64,000 bases of DNA, from the NCBI RefSeq assembly GCF_030272705.1, contig NZ_JARFYM010000018.1, positions 1 to 64,000 on the forward strand, given 5' to 3'. Numbering within the stretch: position 1 is the first letter of the stretch; the number at the start of each line of letters is the position of its first letter. The position numbers and the translations under genes were made by a program. This DNA comes from Rhizobium mayense. Lineage in GTDB: Bacteria; Pseudomonadota; Alphaproteobacteria; Rhizobiales; Rhizobiaceae. The notes below the pieces were generated by a model that saw only the letters and a list, made by a program, of their open reading frames with translations, was not told the DNA's origin and made no database searches. This document shows positions 34,398 to 42,787 of the stretch, piece after piece.

Positions 34398-35999
34398 ATG
34401 GATATGACCAAGCCTTTGAGGATCTGCATTCTTGTTGGGCACAAGGATGGGTTCGAGAACTGGGAGCTGATGGTCTTCGACCGGATCCTTGGCGATCCGC
34501 GCTTTGAGCTCGTTACCCTGCTTGTCCACCCGCATCCTTTTGGCGATCGGACGGCCTCGTCATTATTTGCTTTGGAGGCACGGCTGGAGGGCAAACTTCT
34601 CGCCCGGCAGCCTGCCTATACCCCGAAGCGTTTCGACGCCGGCAGGCAGCGCATAGACTATCTCGAAGCCATCAGTGGCCGCGACACCACCGATGGCAGC
34701 GTCGCCTCCGCATTGCTCAAGCGCCTGGATATTGATCTGGTCATGCGTACCACGCCTGAAGGCTTGCCCGAAGATGCAATTCGGGCTTTGCCATTCGGTG
34801 AATGGGCCTTCAATTTCTCCGACCAGCAATCCGAGCATGCCGATTGGTTCAGCTATGCCGATGTCATTGCCAGGGCACCGACCACGGAGCTGATGCTTTG
34901 TTGCAAGCGCGGCGGGGAAACGCAGCCTGCCCAGATCGCTACCTCCTCGTTCAACATCAAGTTCAGCGCGGCGCGCAATGCCGCCTTCGTGCGGGAGCGC
35001 GGCGTGACGCTTCTGATGCGCGAACTCGGTCGTTTGGCCGATACGCGCCAGATCAACGCGACACCAATGGCACGCCTGCCGGCTATCTCCGCTCCATCGT
35101 TCGGCGATCTCTTTCGCTACACCGGCGCATTGTCAGGTTATCTCTCAGCAAAAGCGCTTAAAGCATTGAAATCAAAGCTGCGCTTCGGTTCGTCCATCTG
35201 GACGCTCTATACCGGTAGTGGGCGGATCGACGATTTTGATCCCAGCCAGGCGATCGAAATCCCGCCGACCAAGGGCGACATCAAGGCCGATCCTTTCCTC
35301 TTCCAGCACGATGGCGAGTGCTATCTGTTCTACGAAGCCTATGCCGATGGCGATCGCAAGGCGCATATCGCCGTCGGCCGCTTCAACGGCGACAAGGTGG
35401 AACGGCTCGGCGTTGTGCTCGATTGCCCGCACCATCTTTCCTATCCATTCGTATTCCGCGATGGTGACGACATCTTCATGATGCCGGAGACCCATCAGTC
35501 GCACCGTCTCGAGATCTGGCGCTGCACCGAATTCCCATTGAAATGGGAGCTCTATTCCACCGCCTTCGAAGGCCAATCCGCTGCCGACAGCATTCTGACG
35601 CGTCACGGCGGCAAATGGTGGCTCTTCACCAATCTCTCGGATCATCACGCCTACGAAGATCACTGCAACGAGCTCTACCTCTTCGAGGTCGACGGTCCGG
35701 CGCTGAAGCACGTCGTGCCGCACAAGCGCAATCCCGTCGTCATCGGCAGCACCGTGGCCCGCAATGCCGGACGCATCTTCGAGCGTGACGGCAAGATCTA
35801 CAGGCCGTCGCAGCGAAATTCCCATGGCCTCTACGGCTACGGGCTGAACATCATGGAGATCGAACAGCTCACGCTCGATGATTATCGCGAACGCTGCATC
35901 CGCACGATCACGCCGGACTTCAAGACCGGACTTCTCGGCTGTCATCATTTCGATGCAGCTGATGGCCGTTATATTCTGGACGCGAGATTGAGCATTTAA
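34398..35999 (+). CDS. Formyltransferase-like domain fused to GINT1-N-like beta-propeller
   Basis: A 533-aa cytoplasmic protein with no signal peptide. Residues about 8-210 have a Rossmann-type pattern like formyltransferases (RICILVGHKDGFENWEL, then DLVMRTTPEGLPEDA). Residues about 250-533 look like the five-bladed propeller found at the N-terminus of plant glucosamine inositolphosphorylceramide transferase (GINT1-N). Its repeated motifs are KADPFLFQHDGECYLFYEAY, SYPFVFRDGDDIFMMPET, DSILTRHGGKWWLFTNLS and NAGRIFERDGKIYRPSQ. Such proteins occur in bacterial polysaccharide and natural-product loci, and their reaction is not established. AGGAAA lies upstream of the ATG. It follows the NRPS operon by 47 bases and is probably co-transcribed; it may modify a sugar or the peptide product. 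Confidence 0.72.
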   Translation: MDMTKPLRICILVGHKDGFENWELMVFDRILGDPRFELVTLLVHPHPFGDRTASSLFALEARLEGKLLARQPAYTPKRFDAGRQRIDYLEAISGRDTTDGSVASALLKRLDIDLVMRTTPEGLPEDAIRALPFGEWAFNFSDQQSEHADWFSYADVIARAPTTELMLCCKRGGETQPAQIATSSFNIKFSAARNAAFVRERGVTLLMRELGRLADTRQINATPMARLPAISAPSFGDLFRYTGALSGYLSAKALKALKSKLRFGSSIWTLYTGSGRIDDFDPSQAIEIPPTKGDIKADPFLFQHDGECYLFYEAYADGDRKAHIAVGRFNGDKVERLGVVLDCPHHLSYPFVFRDGDDIFMMPETHQSHRLEIWRCTEFPLKWELYSTAFEGQSAADSILTRHGGKWWLFTNLSDHHAYEDHCNELYLFEVDGPALKHVVPHKRNPVVIGSTVARNAGRIFERDGKIYRPSQRNSHGLYGYGLNIMEIEQLTLDDYRERCIRTITPDFKTGLLGCHHFDAADGRYILDARLSI

Positions 36000-36085
36000 A
36001 GCCTGTCGCGCGTGAAGGTCATCAACGAACTGTTCTTGCGCGAAATGCCGGACAAAGGCCGCCCAGCTAGGGGGAGACTGAGCTG

Positions 36086-37594
36086 ATGGACAAGAACGCT
36101 GATAGCAAGGCCGATCATATCGGCCCAAAGCCGTTTACGCGTCGGGCAATGCTCACGACCGGCGGTTCGCTGGCGGCGGCGCAAATCGCTGGCAGGATTG
36201 GTGTCGGCGGATTGGCCGCCGCGCTTGCTTCCGGAACGGCGGCGTTCGCACAGTCGGCCAAGCCCAACATTGTTTTTATCCTGGCCGACGATTTGGGCTG
36301 GAAGGACGTCGGATTTCACGGCTCTGACATAAAGACGCCAAACATCGACGAGCTGGCGGAAAAAGGCGCCCGGCTTGAGCAATACTACGCCCAGCCCATG
36401 TGTACGCCCACCCGGGCGGCGTTCATGACGGGCCGCTACCCGTTCCGCTACGGCATGCAGACCGCCGTCATTCCCCAGGGCGGCACTTACGGCCTCGCGC
36501 TCGATGACTATCTCTTGCCGGAATTGCTGAAGGAGGCAGGCTATACGACGGCCGCCAGCGGCAAGTGGCACCTCGGCCACGCCAAAGCGGCATTCTGGCC
36601 GCGCCAGCGCGGATTCGATTCATTCTATGGCGCTCTGCTTGGCGAGATCGATCACTTCACGCACAAGTCGGCAAACGGCAATGCGGATTGGTACCGGAAC
36701 AACGACGCGATCGAGGAGGAAGGATTCGACAATATTCTCTTCGCTACCGAAGCCGTGCGAGTGATCAACGAGCACGATCAGTCGAAACCTTTATTCCTGT
36801 ATCTGGCCTTCACGGCGCCGCATACGCCCTTCCAGGCGCCGAAGGAATATCTTGAACGCAACAGCCACATCGCCGACGAGAGCCGGCGAAACTATGCGGC
36901 GATGATCTCGGTGATGGACGATGGCATCGGCAGGGTCGTCGAAGCTCTCGAAATGCGCGGCATGCGCGAGAATACGATCATTGTCTTTCACAGCGACAAT
37001 GGCGGCGTGGTCGATTCTTTCTTTGCGGGGGAAAGCGACGTCAAGGGCAAGCTTCCAGCAGACAACGGTCCTTACCGGGAAGGCAAGGGGACGACCTATG
37101 AGGGGGGTACGCGCGTCGCTGGCCTGATCAACTGGCCGGGAAAGATCGGGCCTGGCACTGCCGAGGGAATGATGCATGTCGTAGACATGTACCCGACCTT
37201 GGCGGCTCTGGCCGGTGCTGAACTCGGCAAGAACAAGCCGCTGGACGGAATGGACATGTGGCCGATGCTTAGCGAGGGAAAGCCATCGCCCCGCAGCGAG
37301 ATCGTCTACAACATCGAACCAATGACGGCCGCCGTGCGCCGGGGCGATTGGAAGCTTGTGTGGAAGGCGACGTTGCCGCCGAAACTCGAACTCTTCGATC
37401 TTTCGAAGGATGCGTCCGAGACCACAAACCTTGCCGATCAGAACCCCGAAATGGTCCAGAAGCTACAGGCGCGGATCATCGAGCTTGCCTCACAGATGTC
37501 TCCTCCTTTGATCCTGCAGGACGCTGTACGATTGCTGTTACATTCGGACACGGTACTGCCCGACGCGGCCGAAATGTTCAATGTCGGAGATTGA
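36086..37594 (+). CDS. TAT-exported arylsulfatase
   Basis: A 502-aa sulfatase (PF00884) that hydrolyses a sulfate ester after export. A twin-arginine signal is present (FTRRAML at 17-23, hydrophobic to about 55, AFAQS cleavage). Metal site: ADD at 67-69 in NIVFILADDLGW. The formylglycine motif is C106-T-P-T-R in MCTPTRAAFMTGRYPF, the Cys type that needs a formylglycine-generating enzyme. Further motifs are GKWHLGH and HSDNGG. GGGGAG precedes the ATG. It lies 86 bases after the GINT1-like gene. Its substrate could be a sulfated product or polysaccharide of this locus, or an unrelated sulfate ester. Confidence 0.87.
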   Translation: MDKNADSKADHIGPKPFTRRAMLTTGGSLAAAQIAGRIGVGGLAAALASGTAAFAQSAKPNIVFILADDLGWKDVGFHGSDIKTPNIDELAEKGARLEQYYAQPMCTPTRAAFMTGRYPFRYGMQTAVIPQGGTYGLALDDYLLPELLKEAGYTTAASGKWHLGHAKAAFWPRQRGFDSFYGALLGEIDHFTHKSANGNADWYRNNDAIEEEGFDNILFATEAVRVINEHDQSKPLFLYLAFTAPHTPFQAPKEYLERNSHIADESRRNYAAMISVMDDGIGRVVEALEMRGMRENTIIVFHSDNGGVVDSFFAGESDVKGKLPADNGPYREGKGTTYEGGTRVAGLINWPGKIGPGTAEGMMHVVDMYPTLAALAGAELGKNKPLDGMDMWPMLSEGKPSPRSEIVYNIEPMTAAVRRGDWKLVWKATLPPKLELFDLSKDASETTNLADQNPEMVQKLQARIIELASQMSPPLILQDAVRLLLHSDTVLPDAAEMFNVGD

Positions 37595-37664
37595 TGGGCA
37601 ATTCTTTCGTGGCGGCAAACGTGGCGTGACAGCGGGAGACATCAACGCCGCGTTGATCCGGGCT

Positions 37665-38429
37665 TCAGCATCTACACTCCGAAAGATCGCGAAGCGCTTT
37701 GGACGGCTCATCCTCTTCGCTGCGATAGCGCAAGCCGACCGGATGCCCCTTTGTCAGAGCGACGACGGCGCCGGCGAATGTGACCGGTGTTTCGAGCTCC
37801 AGAATTCGCCAGTTCGAAGGCGCGTCCGGGTCGCCGTCCAGCCGCACCAATCTTGGCTCGTTTGCCCAATCGAAGGTCACGTCGAAGCTGTCGAGCGGCA
37901 GCGATAGCCCGGCGCCATGTGCCTTGACGAAAGCCTCCTTGCGCGTCCAGCAGCGGTAGAAACCGTCGAGATAGGCCTCCGGCGGCAGTGCCTGCAGGGT
38001 CAGGTATTCCTTGCGGGAAAAGAAACGGCCGGCGATGTCTTCCTTGAGGAACCGGATCTCCTCGATATCAATGCCAAGCTCGTAGCGATCCGAGACGGCA
38101 AGGGCCGCGAGATCGGCGCTGTGGCTGAGATTGAAGCTGAACGGAGTGCCGCCTGGAAGGGCCACGGATGGCTTGCCGTAGTCGTTATAGGCAAAAGCCA
38201 ATGATTTTGGCGGCAGGCCGAGATAGCGCCCCAGGATGGACCGCAACCGTCCCCGTCCGACAATGAATCGCCGCCCGTCGTGCTCACGAACGAAACGCGC
38301 GGCTCTCGCCAGCTCTTCAGCGGATAGCTGCGCCGCATAGCGATCGACCGAAGACGGCGGCGCATCGACGCTCCAGGTCCAGACGTCGATAAGGTCGGGA
38401 CCGATAGTTTCGCGGTCAGCTGGTTGCAT
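37665..38429 (-). CDS. 4'-phosphopantetheinyl transferase, Sfp type
   Basis: A 254-aa enzyme that attaches phosphopantetheine to carrier-domain serines, here probably Ser571, Ser992, Ser2636 and Ser514 of the three NRPS-PKS proteins. The family motifs are present: FSFNLSHSADLAALAV, LGIDIEEI (Mg-binding Asp and Glu) and FYRCWTRKEAFVKAHGAGL. I chose the ATG at 38429; a longer start at 38516 would lie deep inside the aminotransferase gene. It overlaps the end of that gene by 14 bases, so the two are co-transcribed, convergent with the sulfatase gene. Confidence 0.88.
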   Translation of the reverse strand: MQPADRETIGPDLIDVWTWSVDAPPSSVDRYAAQLSAEELARAARFVREHDGRRFIVGRGRLRSILGRYLGLPPKSLAFAYNDYGKPSVALPGGTPFSFNLSHSADLAALAVSDRYELGIDIEEIRFLKEDIAGRFFSRKEYLTLQALPPEAYLDGFYRCWTRKEAFVKAHGAGLSLPLDSFDVTFDWANEPRLVRLDGDPDAPSNWRILELETPVTFAGAVVALTKGHPVGLRYRSEEDEPSKALRDLSECRC

Positions 38430-39600
38430 AGGACAGCTTGCCGCTGGCGGCCGGGCTCTGGCGAACCATACGTCGCGCCAGATAGGCGACCAGCGTTGCC
38501 GGGTAGTTCTCGCCAAGGCTGATGCGGCAGGTACGTTTCAGAATATCCAGCGTCTGCGCGCACATGTCAGGCGTATATTCGATCTTCCGATCCGTCCAGT
38601 TGTAGGGATTCATCGCGGGATGGCCGCTGCGTTGCTGCAGCACGGGTTGCCAGTTGGTGTAGACATGGCGACTGGAATCGTAAAGCCGATAGACGCCGCG
38701 CCTGTTCTCCTCGGCAAACTGCTTGGCATCATCGGGCGTTTCGAAGATGACATGCAGGCCCGCGGCATTGGCGACATCATTGTGCGGACCGACGCGCATC
38801 CTGTCGCTCTTCGACAGGATTTCGGTCATCATGTCGTAGCGCTTGCGCATGCGGGCGATCATCGGATCAAGCCGCTTCAGTTGGACGCGCAACATGGCGC
38901 CCTGGATCTGGCTCGCCTTGAAATTCACGCCAAGCATCGGCGGTTCATTGGCATTGTCGAGATAGCCGCGAAAGAGCGAGCCGATGTCGTGATACATGCG
39001 CGCCCGGGCGAAAAGCTGCGGATCGTTGGTGACGACGGCTCCGCCTTCGCCGATGTTCATGTTCTTGAACTGGTTGAAGCTGTAGGCACCGAGGTCGCCG
39101 ATCGTGCCTGTGCGCTTATTCTTGTAGCTGAGGCCAACGGCCTGGCAGGCATCTTCGATAACGATCAGATTGTGCTCGCGGGCAATGCGCATGATGCTGT
39201 CCATGTCGCACACCATGTTCGACATGTGCACCGGGATGATTGCTTTTGTCTGCGGCGTGATCTTCCTGACGATATCGGCAGGGTCCATCGTCAAAGTCTG
39301 GTCGATATCGACGAGGATCGGCACGGCGCCGGCCGCCAGCGGGGCCGCGGCGGTCGCGATCCAGGTGTAGGCGGGTACTAGCACTTCATCGCCTGGGCCT
39401 ATGCCGGCTGCGACCAGTGCCGAAATCAACGCCCCGGTGCCGCTGCTCATCGTCAGTGCATGCTGCACGCCGAACTTGGCGCAGAAATCAGCCTCGAACC
39501 GCAGCAGGGGACCGCCGGTATCGTCGCCAAAGCGTGCCAATTTTCCTGAGGCAAACACCGGCGCAAGCGCCATCCATTCCCGCAATCCGACTTTAGCCAT
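38416..39600 (-). CDS. DegT/DnrJ/EryC1/StrS-type PLP aminotransferase
   Basis: A 394-aa sugar-type aminotransferase. Features are GVQHALTMSSGTGAL near residue 50 (phosphate-binding), VIEDACQAVG near 150-160 (Asp of the PLP pyridine) and the Schiff-base Lys in SFNQFKNMNIGEGGAVV near 185. The NQFKN version of the Lys motif is seen in cyclitol and AHBA-like aminotransferases as well as amino-sugar enzymes, so the substrate is open. Its operon partner is the phosphopantetheinyl transferase, which links it to the NRPS-PKS genes; it could instead make an amino sugar for the polysaccharide. Confidence 0.82.
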   Translation of the reverse strand: MAKVGLREWMALAPVFASGKLARFGDDTGGPLLRFEADFCAKFGVQHALTMSSGTGALISALVAAGIGPGDEVLVPAYTWIATAAAPLAAGAVPILVDIDQTLTMDPADIVRKITPQTKAIIPVHMSNMVCDMDSIMRIAREHNLIVIEDACQAVGLSYKNKRTGTIGDLGAYSFNQFKNMNIGEGGAVVTNDPQLFARARMYHDIGSLFRGYLDNANEPPMLGVNFKASQIQGAMLRVQLKRLDPMIARMRKRYDMMTEILSKSDRMRVGPHNDVANAAGLHVIFETPDDAKQFAEENRRGVYRLYDSSRHVYTNWQPVLQQRSGHPAMNPYNWTDRKIEYTPDMCAQTLDILKRTCRISLGENYPATLVAYLARRMVRQSPAASGKLSYATS

Positions 39601-39940
39601 ATCTTTCGCTCCCGATGAAAATCAGCGGCTTTCTTGTTGGAGACTAGCGCCCGTTCACACCGTTTTCAGCATGGCTTTCCGGCCAGAAAGGCTTGCTGCG
39701 GAGCCAAACGACCTATCCAAAATCGGTAGCTGGCATGCGCGTCCATGCCTGATTGGAGGATTATCCGCCAAGCCGCGATTCCGATAGAAAAACAAGGAAT
39801 TGTCGGAGAATGTTATCATGGCGATTTGCAACCTCAGATCAGCCCCGGATAACGCGCTGCTGTGTGCCGATATCGCCATTGTGGGCGGCCTCGACTGCGG
39901 GACCTGACGAAATCCGCTACGCACCATTTCGGGAAAATCG
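39601..39940. promoter_or_regulatory. Gap upstream of the aminotransferase gene
   Basis: 340 bases between two minus-strand genes. I see no supported gene; a 29-codon plus-strand ORF at 39818-39907 has no convincing features. The promoter of the aminotransferase-PPTase pair must be here, and the end of the methyltransferase transcript should also lie here, but no clear hairpin with T-run is visible. Confidence 0.4.
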
Positions 39941-40762
39941 CTAGCCGAGGCGGAAGTAGAAGCCGGCGCTTTCGCTTCGTCCCAGTTCCGGATGGGTGTC
40001 GATAAGATGAGACAGCGACGGGATCGCCCAGCGGTCAACCTGCTTGTAACCGAGCTGTGTCACATCGCTCAGGAAAGTGGCCTCGTCGCGCATCTGATAG
40101 GGCACATATGCGCCGCTTATTCGTTCCAGCGTCACAACCATGCCGCTCTTGTGGAACGCGACTTTGTTGAGGATCAAATGTCGGGGCAAGGCGGGCAGGC
40201 GCTGCAGCAGGCCGGACAGCGGCACGTCCAGATACTGCATCAGGCCGGAACCGAGAAAAAGCGGTATGCCGCCGGCGTCCTCGATCCGGTCGACGAAGGT
40301 GAGGCCGGTCAAGCCTTCCTGCTCCGCCAAACGCCGGCCGACACGGGTAATCGAGGGCAGGTCGTAAACGATCCAGCGGAAGGATTCGTCGAGCGACAGC
40401 AACGGCCGGAAAGCCCTGTATTTCGTCCCCATGTGGCCGCCGGCATCGATCACGCCGTCAATCTCCTGCATCAGGTTGCGCATCCAGAACATCACCGGAT
40501 AGTCCCATGGCAAGACCTGGCACATCAGGGAGAAACCGGCATTGGCGATTTCCTCATGGTCGTAGCCTGCCATTGGCATTGTCTTGGCGGCTGCGAAGGC
40601 GGCCTCATAGGAGCTATAAGCTCCCGTGAATCGCCGCGGGAAGGGCGATAGATAGCGCAGGCGCCCGCCAGCGGCGCGCAGCGGCGACAAGGAGCGGCCA
40701 AGGCTGCGTACGGTGCCGTCGAGGATCAAGCGCGTGTTCTTTGACAAGGATGCGGTCGGCAT
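39941..40762 (-). CDS. Methyltransferase, TIGR04325 family
   Basis: A 273-aa protein resembling the TIGR04325 putative methyltransferases of surface polysaccharide loci. Recognisable phrases are FTGAYSSYEAA near residue 45, VIDAGGHMGTKYRAF near 103 (the SAM-binding glycine loop, with GGH in place of the common GGG), and LNKVAFHK and YVPYQMRDEATF in the C-terminal half. It is probably cytoplasmic and modifies a sugar of the repeat unit; the acceptor is unknown. It lies 60 bases downstream of the flippase gene on the same strand. Confidence 0.75.
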   Translation of the reverse strand: MPTASLSKNTRLILDGTVRSLGRSLSPLRAAGGRLRYLSPFPRRFTGAYSSYEAAFAAAKTMPMAGYDHEEIANAGFSLMCQVLPWDYPVMFWMRNLMQEIDGVIDAGGHMGTKYRAFRPLLSLDESFRWIVYDLPSITRVGRRLAEQEGLTGLTFVDRIEDAGGIPLFLGSGLMQYLDVPLSGLLQRLPALPRHLILNKVAFHKSGMVVTLERISGAYVPYQMRDEATFLSDVTQLGYKQVDRWAIPSLSHLIDTHPELGRSESAGFYFRLG

Positions 40763-40822
40763 TACTGTTTCCTCAATCGGCCTCGGGCGCGAGTGGCCTT
40801 TCTCGTTTGAAACTTCCGGAGA

Positions 40823-42343
40823 TTATCCTCGACCTGCGGCAAAGATCGGGATCGGGATGCCGATCACCTTCTGAAGGATAGCAAGGGTGAGCACGTAGAT
40901 CGTTCCGCCGAACACGACCTGTATTGCCAGGGTCGACAGGTGCCGCAAGGCGGACGCTTCGGCAAGATAACCGAGCGAATAGACCGTTGCCGCCATTGCT
41001 GCGATGGCGACGGCGACGTAGGCGCAATCGCGTATCACCCGGCTCCATGCGAGGCCGCCGTAATTGCGCTGCAGATGCATCGAGACCGCAAAGGAGATCA
41101 GCGATGCCAGGCATTGACCCCAAGCGGTTATCTCGACACCGAAGGGTGCAAAGATCACGATCAGGCCAACGGAAGCTGCGCCATTGAGCAAAAGGGCCAT
41201 GGGCATGTGCCTGATATTGCCGGTGAGCGACAGCAGCGGCTCGGTGACGTATCCGGGGGTCAGCAGCACCTGCTTGACCGACAGGATGGTTACCAGGATC
41301 GCAGCCGGCGCCCATTTTTCGCCAAGGACCACGTAGATCAGACCCGAAGAGATCAGCGACAGGCCAAGATAGATCGGCGCTGAGGCGGCCATCAGAATGG
41401 TCATGAAGGTTGTCGCGGACGCACCGACATCACGCGACGCCCTGCCGTCGGCATCGATCGTGACGGCTGCCCGGCGAAACAACGTCCAGGCGAGCATGCG
41501 AGCCGGCTCGCCGATAAGTTCGGAAAAGGCAGCAATGATGCGCTCGGCGACGCGATAATAACCTGCCTCGGTAAGGCCGAGAAAACTGCCGATCGCCAGC
41601 GTGCCGGAATAGGAGCGCAGGAAAATGATGAGGCGGTTCGCCAGAATATGACGCGAGAATTCGAGGATTTCGCGCGCGAATGGCCAGGTCAAGCGCAGCT
41701 TCGGAATCCAGCGTGCGACGATGGCGGAGGCGAAGAGGCCGACAAGCTGTGTTGCCAGCCGTCCCGCTACAATCGAGAAGACGTTCCAGCCGATCCACAG
41801 GCCGAGGATGGTGATGCAAAGCCCGGTGACCTCGGACGCGATGCGGATAGCTGCCTGTTTGCGCAATAGTCCTCTGGCGACCAGCAGCCCGTCATAGACG
41901 ACCGAAAGCGACGAGGGGAGGAACCAGCAACTGAAGAGGCCGAGCAACATGGCTTCCCAAGACTGATGGAAGGCAAGCCACACCGTAGCGGCGATGCCTA
42001 GTCCGACTATCGTGACCAGCACGCCCGAAATGATTGAAATCGTTCCGATCTGGTCGAGTTCATGCTCGCTGCATTCCGTCTTCATGACGAATTCGCCCCA
42101 TCCGCCTTCGGCAACGACGACGAGCAGGATCATGATGGCGGAACTATAGGCATAGAGACCGAATTCCGCCGATTCCAGCACACGTGCCGCAACGAGGAAA
42201 ACAAGGAGCTGCACGACCTGGGAGACGATCTTCGAACATAAGGTCGAAGCGCCGTCACCGATAACGGACGGTAAACGCAGGCGAAGCCAACGCGGCAAGC
42301 CGAAGCGCCCGGGAGAGGACGGGGGAAGGTGAAAGCCGTCCAT
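40823..42343 (-). CDS. Polysaccharide flippase, Wzx/MOP type
   Basis: A 506-aa membrane protein with about 12-14 hydrophobic segments, of the polysaccharide transporter family. It begins with an amphipathic stretch and then KIVSQVVQLLVFLVAARVLESAEFGLYAY, the usual first helix and GxY motif. It is expected to flip undecaprenyl-linked repeat units across the inner membrane. The start is not certain: ATG at 42343 is used here, and a GTG at 42397 would add 18 residues; neither has a strong ribosome site. Confidence 0.82.
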   Translation of the reverse strand: MDGFHLPPSSPGRFGLPRWLRLRLPSVIGDGASTLCSKIVSQVVQLLVFLVAARVLESAEFGLYAYSSAIMILLVVVAEGGWGEFVMKTECSEHELDQIGTISIISGVLVTIVGLGIAATVWLAFHQSWEAMLLGLFSCWFLPSSLSVVYDGLLVARGLLRKQAAIRIASEVTGLCITILGLWIGWNVFSIVAGRLATQLVGLFASAIVARWIPKLRLTWPFAREILEFSRHILANRLIIFLRSYSGTLAIGSFLGLTEAGYYRVAERIIAAFSELIGEPARMLAWTLFRRAAVTIDADGRASRDVGASATTFMTILMAASAPIYLGLSLISSGLIYVVLGEKWAPAAILVTILSVKQVLLTPGYVTEPLLSLTGNIRHMPMALLLNGAASVGLIVIFAPFGVEITAWGQCLASLISFAVSMHLQRNYGGLAWSRVIRDCAYVAVAIAAMAATVYSLGYLAEASALRHLSTLAIQVVFGGTIYVLTLAILQKVIGIPIPIFAAGRG

Positions 42344-42628
42344 CAACGCACCGCCTGAGCCGAATGAAAGGACGCGAAAATCCCCCGGTTTATCCACCGT
42401 TGACTCATCACTGCCTCGTAATATTGAATGGTTTTCCTTAAGGAAAACCGGCTATGCTGTAGACAACTGACGTATTGTTCCCATTCGGAACACAATCTTG
42501 CGCCATGGGGAACAATCAAAAAACCAAGTAAATTGGCGTTGAATGGCCTAACGTTGCGTAAGCTGCCGTCCAGGCCCAAATTGGTTTTAACTGGTACTCG
42601 CTCAACCGAGGGCTTTTCGTAAACAGTC
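42344..42628. promoter_or_regulatory. Control region with a perfect 20-bp palindrome
   Basis: Between the flippase gene and the small plus-strand ORF. It holds GGTTTTCCTTAAGGAAAACC (42430-42449), fully self-complementary. About 25 bases on is a second inverted repeat, TGTTCC and GGAACA (around 42477-42493), followed by a further GGGGAACA. These look like regulator binding sites for the minus-strand flippase operon and possibly the small ORF. Confidence 0.5.
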
Positions 42629-42787
42629 ATGAGACAACAAGCAAAAGAGGTCATGAAGGACGTCGATCCCGATCGCGCCACAACCGGGCAGCGGCGCTCC
42701 CCGCGGCAGAAATTTGTACTTCGTTGGCTGCTGATATTGTTTTGTCTCGCTATCTGGGCTGCGGTCGCCATCTTCTTCATTTGGTGA
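42629..42787 (+). CDS. Possible small single-pass membrane protein (52 aa)
   Basis: A short ORF with a basic, hydrophilic N-terminal half (about residues 1-31, many Arg/Lys/Gln) and one hydrophobic helix (about 32-52) rich in Leu, Ile, Ala and Trp that runs to the C-terminus. The layout looks like a genuine small membrane protein, but no good ribosome site is seen before the ATG and I do not recognise a family. It overlaps the end of the convergent exoY-like gene by 11 bases. Confidence 0.4.
   Translation: MRQQAKEVMKDVDPDRATTGQRRSPRQKFVLRWLLILFCLAIWAAVAIFFIW

Noticed and set aside
39818..39907. 29-codon plus-strand ORF in the gap upstream of the aminotransferase gene
   Set aside because: It has only a weak ribosome site at poor spacing, no recognisable sequence features, and a length expected by chance.
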